Assembly: GCA_030630075.1 (NCBI GenBank)
Contig: DAOVNS010000001.1
Coordinates: 1 to 39,771, forward strand
Direction: 5' to 3'
Source: a bacterium
Lineage (GTDB): Bacteria; Dependentiae; Babeliae; Babeliales; UASB340
DNA: 39,771 bases
Below, piece by piece: positions 15,183-23,761 of the stretch. The notes below the pieces were generated by a model. It searched no databases. It saw only the letters and a list, made by a program, of their open reading frames with translations, and had not been told where the DNA came from. Made by a program: the position numbers and the translations under genes. Numbering within the stretch: the stretch's first letter is position 1; each line of letters begins with the position of its first letter.

Positions 15183-16616
15183 TTATTCGAATCCCTTTGG
15201 GGTTTTTGTATGATAATCTGTGCTTTGTTCAAATGCATGTGCAACTTGATAAATCAATTCTTCAGAAAGTCTTGGTCCGATGAATTGAAAACCGATTGGT
15301 AAATTATTTTTAGAAAAACCACATGGAAGTGAAAGTGCGGGATTTCCTGTAATACAATTTGGAACAGTAAAGTAATCGGCCATGTACATCGTAAGAGGAT
15401 CCATATTCATTTCACCAATTGAAAAAGGAAGAGTTGGTGTTGTAGGACTTAATAATAAATCTACTTCTTGAAAAGCCTGGTCAAATTCTGCTCTTAACAT
15501 TGCGCGAACATGATTTGCTTTGTTGTAAAACGCATCTTTATGTTTTGATGAAAGAACATAATTTCCCATGAGGATTCTACGTTTTACTTCTACACCAAAA
15601 CCGTCGTGACGTGTTTTGATATACATTTCTTTTAAACTATTAACTTCGTTGTTTCTCATTCCATACAAAGAGCCATCGAAACGAGCTAGGTTTGATGCTG
15701 CTTCAGCTCTGCTGACAATAAAATATACAGAAATAGCATATTTTAAATCGGGAAGATTTATATATTTTATTTTTGCACCAAGTTTTTCTAGATGTACAAC
15801 TGCTGCTTTAAAATTTTCTTTAATTTCGTTATCTACTCCATCAGAATCTAAAGAATCTTGGATAACGCCTAACGTTAAATTTTTAGGTAGTTTGCCATTT
15901 AAGTTTTTTGTAAAATCATGTTTGTGTCTGAATAAAGAAGAAGAATCTTTATTGTCATGACCTGAAAGTACAGAACTTATTATTGCATTATCGTAAACTG
16001 TTTTTGTTAACGGTCCTACTTGATCGGTAGAAGATGTAAATGCAATTAAGCCAAATCGTGAATGTGTTCCATAAGTTGGATAAAGTCCAACAAGTCCGCA
16101 AAATGCTGCTGGTTGACGAACAGATCCACCTGTTTCTGATCCTAATGCAAAAGGAACAAGTCCTGCAGCAACAGCGGCTGCTGAACCTGCGCTTGATCCA
16201 CCAGGAACTCTTGTTTGATCCCACGGGTTTTTTGTAATTTTATATGCAGAATATTCTCCAGAACCACCCATGGCGAACTCGTCCATGTTGGTTCTGCCAA
16301 GTAAAATTGCACCTTCTTTTTTTAATCTTTTAACTGTTGTTGCATTATAAGGTGCGGTGTAATTTTCGAGTATTTTGGATGCGCAAGATAATTTGCGACC
16401 TTTTTGAGAAATATTATCTTTTATTAATCCAGGAATACCTGTAAGTTTTCCTTCGTATTTTTTATTTTCAACATCTTCGAAAATCTCTAATGTTGTATTT
16501 AATTGTGGATCGTATTTTTTTAATCTATCAAGATAAAACGCTGTTGATTCTTGTGGTGAAATTTCTTTTTTAGATAGTTTTTCTTGAAGTTTTTTTATTG
16601 TTAAAAAAGTTTTCAT
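15183..16616 (-). CDS. gatA: Asp/Glu-tRNA amidotransferase subunit A
   Basis: This 477-residue amidase subunit of GatCAB releases ammonia from glutamine to convert misacylated Glu-tRNA(Gln) or Asp-tRNA(Asn). The Ser-cisSer-Lys catalytic set is visible: K66 in GLIKDNI, S141 in PGGSSAGSAAAVAAG, and S165 in GSETGGSVRQPAAFCG. Spacing between them equals that in characterised GatA. Length is normal (about 480). It lies 13 bases after gatC and one base before dus on the same strand. gatB is not in the window, so the complex is encoded at two loci. Presence of GatCA suggests that Gln-tRNA and/or Asn-tRNA is made by the indirect route. Confidence 0.95.
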   Translation of the reverse strand: MKTFLTIKKLQEKLSKKEISPQESTAFYLDRLKKYDPQLNTTLEIFEDVENKKYEGKLTGIPGLIKDNISQKGRKLSCASKILENYTAPYNATTVKRLKKEGAILLGRTNMDEFAMGGSGEYSAYKITKNPWDQTRVPGGSSAGSAAAVAAGLVPFALGSETGGSVRQPAAFCGLVGLYPTYGTHSRFGLIAFTSSTDQVGPLTKTVYDNAIISSVLSGHDNKDSSSLFRHKHDFTKNLNGKLPKNLTLGVIQDSLDSDGVDNEIKENFKAAVVHLEKLGAKIKYINLPDLKYAISVYFIVSRAEAASNLARFDGSLYGMRNNEVNSLKEMYIKTRHDGFGVEVKRRILMGNYVLSSKHKDAFYNKANHVRAMLRAEFDQAFQEVDLLLSPTTPTLPFSIGEMNMDPLTMYMADYFTVPNCITGNPALSLPCGFSKNNLPIGFQFIGPRLSEELIYQVAHAFEQSTDYHTKTPKGFE

Positions 16617-16629
16617 AATTTATTGGGCC

Positions 16630-16914
16630 TTATCTTTTTTTTAATACTTCAGGAACTACAAAGTATGTATTTTGATTTTCAGGGGATTGTTGTAATATTG
16701 GTTTTGAATCGAACTGAAAAGCATGGTCTTCGCGGAATAAGTTTACATTTTTAATTGGTGCAGATTCTTGTGAAAGTTTTACATCTTCAAGTTCTTTGGT
16801 GTAATCCAATACAAGTTTTATTTGATCAAGAAAAATAGCAAGTTCGTTGTCATCAAGTTTTAGTCCAGAAAGTTCTGCTAGTTTTAATAATTCTTCTTTT
16901 TCTAGTTTTATCAT
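16630..16914 (-). CDS. gatC: Asp/Glu-tRNA amidotransferase subunit C
   Basis: This 94-residue subunit clamps GatA to GatB. The N-terminal helical part KEELLKLAELSGLKLDDNEL and the following FLDQIKLVLDYTKELEDVKL match the family. The extended C-terminal strand carries the conserved NLFREDHAF, the short motif by which GatC wraps around GatA (usually LRED), and ends with FVVPEVLKKR, like the usual 'VP.vl' tail. AGGA lies 7 bases before the start. It is located 13 bases before gatA and 17 bases after the first AGCS symporter gene. Confidence 0.92.
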   Translation of the reverse strand: MIKLEKEELLKLAELSGLKLDDNELAIFLDQIKLVLDYTKELEDVKLSQESAPIKNVNLFREDHAFQFDSKPILQQSPENQNTYFVVPEVLKKR

Positions 16915-16931
16915 TTTTTATTCCTAAAAGT

Positions 16932-18281
16932 TTATTTTTGCTCGAATTTAAATGAGGAATCACTATTTATTTTCAGTGCATCACCATCTCTATATATTGT
17001 AATTACTAATGCAATTAAGTTAGGTAAGGCGATTGGTACTAAGAATAGGTCTGTACATCTTGCCAAAAATTCAACATCAAGTACTGATGACCCTACAATT
17101 ACCAAAGCTGTAAGTAGGTAATAATAATTTAAGTATTTTTTATTTCCAAGATATAAAAGACATTGGCTTCCGTTATAACTGTTTCCAAGTATTGTTCCAA
17201 CGCCAAACAGTAAAGAACTGAATAGAAATATTATAATTCCAATTGTTGGAAAATACATTGTAAAGGATTTTGCAATAACGTTTATTCCAATTCCAAGATT
17301 AGGATCTAACCATGTTCCCGTTAAAAGAACGATTAAACCAGAAATTGTGCACATCAATCCATTAGAAAATGTTGAAATGATAGATAAAATACCTTGTGAT
17401 GTTGGGTGGCTAACTCTTGTCATTGAATGAGGAAATGTTGCAACACCCATGCCCGATTCATTTGTATAAAAGCCTTTAGCAAGGCCCCATCTCATTGCAC
17501 TTAAAAATCCATATCCTGCTCCGGCTCCAAAAATTGCTTGAGGGCTAAGAGCAGATCTAAAAATTAAATTTATAATTTCTGGAAGTTTATGTAGGTTTTG
17601 AAAGATGATCCAAAAACTGCTGCCACAATAAAGTACAAACATCAGAGGGACTATTTTGGCAGAAAAGTTACCAATTCTTTGTATTCCACCAATTAAAATA
17701 TAGACAATAGAGATTGCAACAAAAATACCAGTTATATAAGGAGGAATTCCTCTTGCTTGTAACAAGTCTGCAAGTGTATTTGTTTGTGCTCCAGAATAAA
17801 TAATTACGGTTATAAGACCTGCGAATGCAAATAATTTTGCATAACCGTCAGAAAGAGCTTTTTTTATATAAATTAAAACACCACCAGTTATTGAACCATC
17901 AACATTTTCTTGACGGTATCGAACTGCATAAGTTACTTCTGCAAATGTTAATGCGCTACCAAAAAGAGTTACCAATAAAAAACCTAAAAGTGCGCCAGGA
18001 CCGCCAAGTTTAATTGCAACTGCTGGTGCAAACATGTTTCCTACACCAATTGCTGTCGACATTGCAGTAAACAAAGCTTTGTATGCAGGAATTGTGTCAG
18101 GATCACCAGAATCTTTTTTCTTGAATATGCTGCCGAATAAAAGAGGTAACATTTTAGGGATTGCTCGAAATTGAACAAATCTTGTTTTAAAAGTTATGAA
18201 AATTGAAAGTGATAAAATGAGCAGGGACAGTGAGAGAGGAATAATTGTTGTAATTTGGTTAAAGAGTGTACTGAATGACAT
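16932..18281 (-). CDS. Alanine/glycine:cation symporter (AGCS family)
   Basis: This 449-residue inner-membrane transporter imports small amino acids (alanine, glycine) with sodium or protons. About ten hydrophobic helices are visible from residue 13 onward. The family segments are KTRFVQFRAIPKMLPLLFG, IPAYKALFTAMSTAIGVGNM, IKLGGPGALLGFLL, the IGGIQRIGNFSAKIVPLMF helix, and MRWGLAKGFYTNESGMGVA, followed by the long C-terminal membrane part with LFGVGTILGNSYNGSQCLLY. AGGAG precedes the ATG at 18281. A second, clearly related copy lies 327 bases upstream at 18609-19922. The 17-base gap to gatC suggests a shared transcript. Confidence 0.92.
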   Translation of the reverse strand: MSFSTLFNQITTIIPLSLSLLILSLSIFITFKTRFVQFRAIPKMLPLLFGSIFKKKDSGDPDTIPAYKALFTAMSTAIGVGNMFAPAVAIKLGGPGALLGFLLVTLFGSALTFAEVTYAVRYRQENVDGSITGGVLIYIKKALSDGYAKLFAFAGLITVIIYSGAQTNTLADLLQARGIPPYITGIFVAISIVYILIGGIQRIGNFSAKIVPLMFVLYCGSSFWIIFQNLHKLPEIINLIFRSALSPQAIFGAGAGYGFLSAMRWGLAKGFYTNESGMGVATFPHSMTRVSHPTSQGILSIISTFSNGLMCTISGLIVLLTGTWLDPNLGIGINVIAKSFTMYFPTIGIIIFLFSSLLFGVGTILGNSYNGSQCLLYLGNKKYLNYYYLLTALVIVGSSVLDVEFLARCTDLFLVPIALPNLIALVITIYRDGDALKINSDSSFKFEQK

Positions 18282-18462
18282 AAACTAGCTCCTATTTGGT
18301 TTGCAAATGAAATATTTCACAACTATAAAAATTTTATTGACCACAGGATTATCTGTTTGAAAAAAAATTTATTAATTTTAATGCAATGTAGTCAAAAAAG
18401 AAATTTTTAAGATGTATATTTTATAACAAAATATTTGATTTCTATCAATTAATGCCTGTTAA

Positions 18463-18555
18463 CCCTTCGGTACAATTTTCCTCACACCGCTCGTCCCGAG
18501 TGCGGCGCTTTGCGCCGTGTATCGAGGGATATGGTCTTCTGAAAATTACTCAGGG
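18463..18555. repeat. Nested palindromic repeat between the two symporter genes
   Basis: The 327-base gap 18282-18608 contains no gene. It holds a nested inverted repeat. Outer arms run CCCTTCGGTACAATTTTC (18463-18480) against GAAAATTACTCAGGG (18541-18555), imperfectly paired. Inside are CCGCTCGTCCCGAGTGCGG and a perfect hairpin CGGCGC-TTT-GCGCCG (18503-18517), then GTATCGAGGG. The block is GC-rich in an AT-rich background. It could end the upstream transcript (MATE and AGCS2) or be a mobile palindromic unit. There is no U tract, so a simple intrinsic terminator is unlikely. Confidence 0.65.
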
Positions 18556-18608
18556 TGAGTGGGTTTGAGTAGCTAGTGCTTGTTTTGATAGGAATCAAAC
18601 TGTAGAAT

Positions 18609-19922
18609 TTACTTTATTTTTAGCAGATCACTTTTTTTGAAGGCTAATATAAGAATTCCCAATACATTTGGTATTGCTAAAGGTATTAAGCAAAAATCTG
18701 TAATTCGAGCCAAAGATTCTACTTCGGATATTGATCCAATAAATACTACGATAGCTATAAAGATGTAATAATATTTTAGTCCTTGGTTTTTTGTTGCATA
18801 CAAATAACACTGACTTCCGTTGTAACTATTTCCAACAATTGTTCCAAAAGCGAAAAGTAATGCGCTGAACATCAAGATAACTATTCCGGGGGAATGAAAA
18901 TATATGGTGAATGATTTTGCAAGAATGTTTATTCCAATTCCAAGATCGGGATCTAACCATGTTTCGGTTAAAAGAACGGTTAATCCAGAAAGGATGCACA
19001 AAAAACCATTTGAATAAACAGAAAGCATAGACAAAATTCCTTGGTTAACAGGAACTTTACTTTTTGACATTGAATGTGGAATTGTTGGAAAACCTAATCC
19101 CGCTTCGTTTGCAAAAAAACCTTTTGCAAGTCCCCAGCGAAGTGCGGTATGAATACCGAATGCTGTTCCGGCACCAAAAATTGCCTCTGGAGTAAATGCA
19201 GAACTAAAAATTAAATTAATAACTCCAGGTAACTTTTGTATGTTTGCGCCGATTATCCAAAACGTTGCTCCGCAATATAATAAAAACATTCCGGGAACAA
19301 GCTTTGCCGAAAAATTACCGATTCTTTGTATTCCGCCCAATAAAATGTAGGTAATTGTTGCGGCTAGGACTATTCCTGTTACATATCCAGGAACTCCTCT
19401 TGGTTTTAATAAATCAGAAAGTGCGTTTGCCTGATTGCTAGACCATACAACTAATGTTAAAAAACCAGCATATGCGTAAAGCATAGAAAATGATTTGGGT
19501 AAAACTTCTTTAATGTATTGCATTGGGCCACCGCTTATTGTTCCATCGGGATTTTCTTTGCGGTATTTTAGTGCAAAAGTTACTTCAGTAAATGTTGAAG
19601 CACTGCCAAAAAGGGCTGCTAACAAAAAACCTAAAAGAGCGCCTGGACCGCCTAATTTTATTGCAATTATTGGACTTACAATATTTCCAATTCCAATTGA
19701 TGTTGACATTGCGGTAAACAATGCTTTGTATGCTGGGATTGTTTCGGGATTGTCATCGAGAGTTCTTTTTTTAAAAAAACTTTTGAATAATATTTTAAAC
19801 ATTTTAGGGATTGTTCTAAACTGAACAAATCTTGTTTTTATCGTAAGTATTATTGTTCCGAGTAAAATAAATAGTGAGATTGCTAGAGGAAGCACCTCTA
19901 GTGTTTTGTTTAGAAAAATCAC
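18609..19922 (-). CDS. Alanine/glycine:cation symporter (AGCS family), second copy
   Basis: This 437-residue integral membrane transporter is closely related to the product of 16932-18281 along its whole length. It shares KTRFVQFRTIPKMFKILF, IPAYKALFTAMSTSIGIGN, IKLGGPGALLGFLLAALFGSA, GGIQRIGNFSAKLVPGMFLL, LRWGLAKGFFANEAGLGF and FGTIVGNSYNGSQCYLY. The start is GTG at 19922 with AAAGGA 5 bases upstream. It sits 9 bases after the MATE gene, so the two are co-transcribed. The copies are diverged enough for different substrate preference, for example alanine versus glycine. Amino-acid import of this type fits an organism that feeds on a host. Confidence 0.92.
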   Translation of the reverse strand: MIFLNKTLEVLPLAISLFILLGTIILTIKTRFVQFRTIPKMFKILFKSFFKKRTLDDNPETIPAYKALFTAMSTSIGIGNIVSPIIAIKLGGPGALLGFLLAALFGSASTFTEVTFALKYRKENPDGTISGGPMQYIKEVLPKSFSMLYAYAGFLTLVVWSSNQANALSDLLKPRGVPGYVTGIVLAATITYILLGGIQRIGNFSAKLVPGMFLLYCGATFWIIGANIQKLPGVINLIFSSAFTPEAIFGAGTAFGIHTALRWGLAKGFFANEAGLGFPTIPHSMSKSKVPVNQGILSMLSVYSNGFLCILSGLTVLLTETWLDPDLGIGINILAKSFTIYFHSPGIVILMFSALLFAFGTIVGNSYNGSQCYLYATKNQGLKYYYIFIAIVVFIGSISEVESLARITDFCLIPLAIPNVLGILILAFKKSDLLKIK

Positions 19923-19931
19923 AATTTTCCT

Positions 19932-21311
19932 TTAGATTTTTTTCTTGTGCCAATACGGTGTTTTTATTCTTAGTAAAAAGATTATTCCAAGCAAGCCTGT
20001 TGTAAAATAGAATGTTCCATAAACTAATGAAAATTTAAGAATTGGATTTATCATTTCTAATTTAGAAAAGTAATAAGCAAGTGGGGTGAAAAATAAACCA
20101 AAGCAAGAAACTCTTGCAATCATGACTGTTATAACATCACCAGCACCTCTGAGCGCGCCAGCAAGAATTAATTGTACAAAATCAAAGACAACCAAAAAAC
20201 TGACCATGATTAATGCCGAAGATGCAAAACCTGTAAATTTATTTTTTTGATCAAAAAAACTTACAAAAAATTCTGCATTTAAACATAAAATACCAATTGT
20301 TGTTGCAACCATTACAGAAGTCATAATCATTATTTTTTTTATATCAGATTTTGCACCCAAAGGATCTTTTGATCCCAATCTGTTACTAACCAAAAATGTA
20401 ATAACTTGAGCAAATGCAACGGCTGGTAAAATAGAAATACGTTCAAGGTTTTTTATAATTCCAAAAGATGCGATAGAATATTTTCCCATTGGCGCAATCA
20501 TTCTTGCTAACCAAACGTAAGATAATGCAAGGGAGCCTTTATCTAAAATAATAGGCCAACTTAAGTTTAAAAGTCTTAATGCCCCTTTTGTACTAAAATA
20601 AGATAAAAATATTTTTGAGAAATATTTTTTGTATTCAACATTTGAAAGTATATAAAAAAGTGAGGCAGAAATAATTGTTACGTATTGAATGATTGTTGCT
20701 ACTCCTGAACCTATAAGTCCCATTTGAGGAAACCCGAATTTACCAAGAACTAATAAGTAATCAAAAACAATAAATGCTAATATTCCCATAATGTAAATAG
20801 CCATTGGTGTTTGTGTGTTTTTTATTCCTCTTAAGAATGCGAAAAAACTTAATGATATAAAGGTAAGTAAAATACCTACAGATCTTAGTCTTAGAAAAGG
20901 GGTTCCAAGTGCTGCCATTTGAGGTGGAACTCCAATTAATTGAAAAATTTGTGGTGCAAATAAAAATAATGTTAATGCGAATATTATTCCTATGAATGTA
21001 GTTGTCCAGAATGCATCACCTAAATCTTTTCCACATTCAGAATATTTTTTTGCTCCATTATGCCGACCAATAATTGCAATTGTTGCAACAGGAATTCCTT
21101 CTGCAAGTTTTATTAGTGTGTGCAGAAAGTTGTTTGCCATTTCTAGGGCGCCATAAGTTGTTGTTGATTTTAGACTTGCAACTAAATAAGAATCTATTAA
21201 CGGGGGAAGAGATATCAACATTGTTGCGGATATGAGTTCAGGGAGCCATAAATATAATATTTCTCTTATTGACTCGCCATTTTCTCTCATTTCCTTTATT
21301 TTGTTTGTCAT
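19932..21311 (-). CDS. MATE-family multidrug/metabolite efflux transporter
   Basis: This 459-residue transporter has the two-times-six helix layout of MATE proteins. The first half begins LYLWLPELISATMLISLPPLIDSYLVASL and has the loop EGIPVATIAIIGRHNGAKKY. The inter-half region includes FLSYFSTKGALRLLNLSWPIILDKGSLAL, the repeat of the N-terminal signature. The second half has FAQVITFLVSNRLGSKDPLGAKSDIKK, AGALRGAGDVITVMIAR, and a final helix pair. It exports cationic compounds in exchange for Na+ or H+. AAGGGG precedes the ATG. It is the first gene of a minus-strand transcript with AGCS2, and is divergent from the acyltransferase gene with only 95 bases between starts. Confidence 0.9.
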   Translation of the reverse strand: MTNKIKEMRENGESIREILYLWLPELISATMLISLPPLIDSYLVASLKSTTTYGALEMANNFLHTLIKLAEGIPVATIAIIGRHNGAKKYSECGKDLGDAFWTTTFIGIIFALTLFLFAPQIFQLIGVPPQMAALGTPFLRLRSVGILLTFISLSFFAFLRGIKNTQTPMAIYIMGILAFIVFDYLLVLGKFGFPQMGLIGSGVATIIQYVTIISASLFYILSNVEYKKYFSKIFLSYFSTKGALRLLNLSWPIILDKGSLALSYVWLARMIAPMGKYSIASFGIIKNLERISILPAVAFAQVITFLVSNRLGSKDPLGAKSDIKKIMIMTSVMVATTIGILCLNAEFFVSFFDQKNKFTGFASSALIMVSFLVVFDFVQLILAGALRGAGDVITVMIARVSCFGLFFTPLAYYFSKLEMINPILKFSLVYGTFYFTTGLLGIIFLLRIKTPYWHKKKI

Positions 21312-21406
21312 AAGAAACCCCTTTTTTTTAAGAATAAAAATTATTAATCTATATTGTGAGTTGAATTATTATGTATAAAGGAAAAAAATTGACAGGTTTA
21401 CTGTAA

Positions 21407-22261
21407 ATGAAAAGAGAGATATTTGCAACTTTCAGGGTTGTAGCGGTTTTATTTTTTAGATTTTTAGGTTTTATGGTTTTTTCTTGTTCAACAAAGAGAA
21501 AGCCTATTACCAAGAAAAATATTAATTTGTGTTTTCCAATAAAAAACAAAAAAGATGAAAAAAGAAATAACAAAATAGCGCGCGATAGCTTTATTACTCT
21601 GGGACACGCTTTTGCGGATTTTTTATTAATGCGTTTTTATAACAAAAAAAATATAGATGATTATTTTACACTAAAAGGTCTTGATAATTTTTATAAGGCT
21701 CAGGAAAAACAAAAAGGTGTAATTTTTTCTACAGCTCACTTTGGTAATTCTGAACTTGCTGCACATTGTTTTGCATTAAAAATGTTCAAAAGTTTAATTT
21801 TATATAATCCAATCAAAAAGCCTCTTTGGTTAGAACGATTTGTAAAAAATAATCGAGAGATTAGTGGCAATGTTTTAATTGCAAAACAAAATTCTTTTTT
21901 TTCTGTTTATAAGACTTTAAAAAAGAAGGGTGTTGTTGGATTTTTAACTGATCAAAATTGTACACCAAGAGATGGTAGAAAAGTTCCTCTTTTTGGACAT
22001 AATGTTTGGACTCATACTGCGTTTATTAAATTAAGTTTAAAGACTGGTGCGCCTATTGTTCCTGGATTTAGTTTTATAAAAAAACTATCTAAATACGAAA
22101 TAGAATTTTTTCCACCATTATTTCCTGAAGATTTTAAAAAATACGATGATCCTGAATATGAAATGGCCTTAGAAATTAACAGGATACTTGAAAATGTTAT
22201 TTATAAATCTCCCGATCAATGGATGTGGCAGCATAGAAGATTTAAAAATATTTTGGATTGA
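21407..22261 (+). CDS. LpxL/HtrB-type lipid A acyltransferase
   Basis: The 284-residue membrane-associated acyltransferase adds secondary fatty acids to lipid A or a related lipid. The N terminus is a hydrophobic anchor (residues 8-27, TFRVVAVLFFRFLGFMVFSC). The catalytic H-x4-E box is H111...E116 in FSTAHFGNSELAAH. Further family motifs are GVVGFLTDQNCTPRDGRKVPLFG, TGAPIVPGFSF, and the C-terminal signature SPDQWMWQHRRFK. It is near the short end for LpxL (about 300). With GmhB and LptB it argues for an outer membrane with lipid A. The gene converges on the next minus-strand gene with only 6 bases between stops. Confidence 0.88.
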   Translation: MKREIFATFRVVAVLFFRFLGFMVFSCSTKRKPITKKNINLCFPIKNKKDEKRNNKIARDSFITLGHAFADFLLMRFYNKKNIDDYFTLKGLDNFYKAQEKQKGVIFSTAHFGNSELAAHCFALKMFKSLILYNPIKKPLWLERFVKNNREISGNVLIAKQNSFFSVYKTLKKKGVVGFLTDQNCTPRDGRKVPLFGHNVWTHTAFIKLSLKTGAPIVPGFSFIKKLSKYEIEFFPPLFPEDFKKYDDPEYEMALEINRILENVIYKSPDQWMWQHRRFKNILD

Positions 22262-22267
22262 AACTTT

Positions 22268-22894
22268 TCACGATTTATATTTTTGCCAATAATGTTCTGC
22301 AAGGGCACTTAAGTTTTCTAATGTAATTGGAAGGTGTGAATCATTTGATGCAATTTTAAGTAATTCACTTTTATACTCATCGTAAAATATAAGATATCTT
22401 CTTGAATAATTATAAGAATGAGTTGTACGTCCGCTGTAATATCTATCTTTATAATACACTGTTTCGAGTTCAATTTTATCAATATCTGTCCAATAAAATA
22501 TTTTTTTATCCCAAAGATGGCATCCTGATTTATCAAAACAAATATATGGAATATTTTGAACGGCGTAATCGATTGTTTTTTTGATTAAGTATAGACTTCC
22601 TATCCCGAATCCCGCAGACATGAGTTTAATCGTCCATTCTTTTTCAAATAGTCCACCGATAGAGCCTAATAATCCTAGACCACCCGCTACTGTTAAAAGT
22701 ACGGTGAAGATTTCTGATGGTTCTGAAAATATTATTAATTGATCTTCTTCTTTTTCGTATCTTATGTTTTCGTCATCATAACGATTTGCAAATTTAGAAA
22801 TGTAGTTATTTTCGTAGTGTTTGGGTGTTGAAAATAAATTATTAGAAAAATTTAAACAAATTAAAATCATTAAAATTTTTTTTATAGTGCTCAT
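22268..22894 (-). CDS. Membrane protein of unknown function, paralogue A
   Basis: The 208-residue protein has an N-terminal signal peptide (MSTIKKILMILICLNFSNNLFS). A central pair of hydrophobic helices follows (FTVLLTVAGGLGLLGSIGG and LMSAGFGIGSLYLIKK), then a C-terminal domain with PYICFDKSGCHLWDKKIFYWTDIDKIELE. This layout (short strand domain, two helices, then a W-x-D-I strand domain) is like STM3941-type bacterial PH-fold proteins. The next upstream gene on the same strand (22914-23663) has the same order and the matching YDDEN/FDDEN, FSEPS/YANPS and WTDI segments, so the two are paralogues 19 bases apart. Function is unknown. Its stop is 6 bases from that of the convergent acyltransferase gene. 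Confidence 0.6.
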   Translation of the reverse strand: MSTIKKILMILICLNFSNNLFSTPKHYENNYISKFANRYDDENIRYEKEEDQLIIFSEPSEIFTVLLTVAGGLGLLGSIGGLFEKEWTIKLMSAGFGIGSLYLIKKTIDYAVQNIPYICFDKSGCHLWDKKIFYWTDIDKIELETVYYKDRYYSGRTTHSYNYSRRYLIFYDEYKSELLKIASNDSHLPITLENLSALAEHYWQKYKS

Positions 22895-22913
22895 AGAACT
22901 TTTCTTTCTTGTT

Positions 22914-23663
22914 TTAATGCCATCTTTTTTTAGCCCGTTGTAACCATTTTTTAATTGGACTTTGAATGTTCAAATTTACTTTTTTAGAGGGAGTTATAAT
23001 TTGTGTTGGTTTTGGTTTATTTAGTGGTTTGATTTGAGGTTTTAGTGTGATTTCTTTTTTTTCGTTATGAACTTCGTCAACACAGTATTGTATTATTTTT
23101 GAGATTTGTGAAATTGGGATTGTAATAAAGTTATCATCGGGTTTAAGAGTTGATGAAACTTTTCCTTTTTTGTCATACAAATTAAGAATTAATTGATGGA
23201 ATTTTGGAGAATATTTTGATGAGACTTTAATAATATCGGTCCATTTAATTTTTTGGGAATCATCGATGATAATTCCGGTGTTGTCCATTTTTATAACAGG
23301 AACATAATTGGAATAAAGTTTTAATTTTTTAATCAGACGCATAACAAAATAAATTATAAAACTGGCGGGAATGAGACTTAAAAATTTATTTTCTTTTGTT
23401 GAAAGAAGTGCTGCTCCAAAGAGGCCGGATACAGCGATTCCTGCAAATTCTTTTAAGAGACTTACAAAAGATGGATTGGCATAAATTATCAAATTTTCAT
23501 CATCAAAACCAATGGCATTACTTTGAAGTTGCGCGACAACGGTTTTGATGAGTTTATCTTGCACGATGTTGAAAGCAGTGTTTTTAGTTTCTATTGCGTG
23601 AATGCTTTTGCATAAAAAAAGTGGAATAAAAATTAGGTAAATTAAGTGTTTAAATATCTTCAT
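22914..23663 (-). CDS. Membrane protein of unknown function, paralogue B
   Basis: The 249-residue protein begins with a signal peptide (MKIFKHLIYLIFIPLFLCKS, cleavage near AIHA). It then has FDDENLIIYANPS, two hydrophobic helices (AGIAVSGLFGAALLS; LSLIPASFIIYFVMRL) and a soluble domain with VIKMDNTGIIIDDSQKIKWTDIIKV. A proline/lysine-rich tail follows (about residues 205-249, LKPQIKPLNKPKPTQ...KKWLQRAKKRWH) that paralogue A lacks. The shared core with 22268-22894 shows tandem duplication. The core resembles the PH-like STM3941 family by eye. The basic tail could contact nucleic acid, membrane or a partner. It is divergent from the caspase-like gene with about 98 bases between starts. Confidence 0.6.
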   Translation of the reverse strand: MKIFKHLIYLIFIPLFLCKSIHAIETKNTAFNIVQDKLIKTVVAQLQSNAIGFDDENLIIYANPSFVSLLKEFAGIAVSGLFGAALLSTKENKFLSLIPASFIIYFVMRLIKKLKLYSNYVPVIKMDNTGIIIDDSQKIKWTDIIKVSSKYSPKFHQLILNLYDKKGKVSSTLKPDDNFITIPISQISKIIQYCVDEVHNEKKEITLKPQIKPLNKPKPTQIITPSKKVNLNIQSPIKKWLQRAKKRWH

Positions 23664-23761
23664 GCAACATAGGATAACAAAATTGTTCTTAATTCAAAGC
23701 TGTTTTTTTGGTACAGTGCTTAATTAAATCAAATTTTATTTTTTATAAAAGAGAGATATTA

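Noticed and set aside
15182..15244. Upstream ATG giving dus 21 more residues
   Set aside because: It lies within gatA and the extra residues are not part of the Dus fold; the ATG at 15181 has a better ribosome binding site and spacing.
18282..18608. Glycine riboswitch before the AGCS symporter gene
   Set aside because: The gap holds a nested palindrome, but I do not see the tandem glycine aptamer core motifs.
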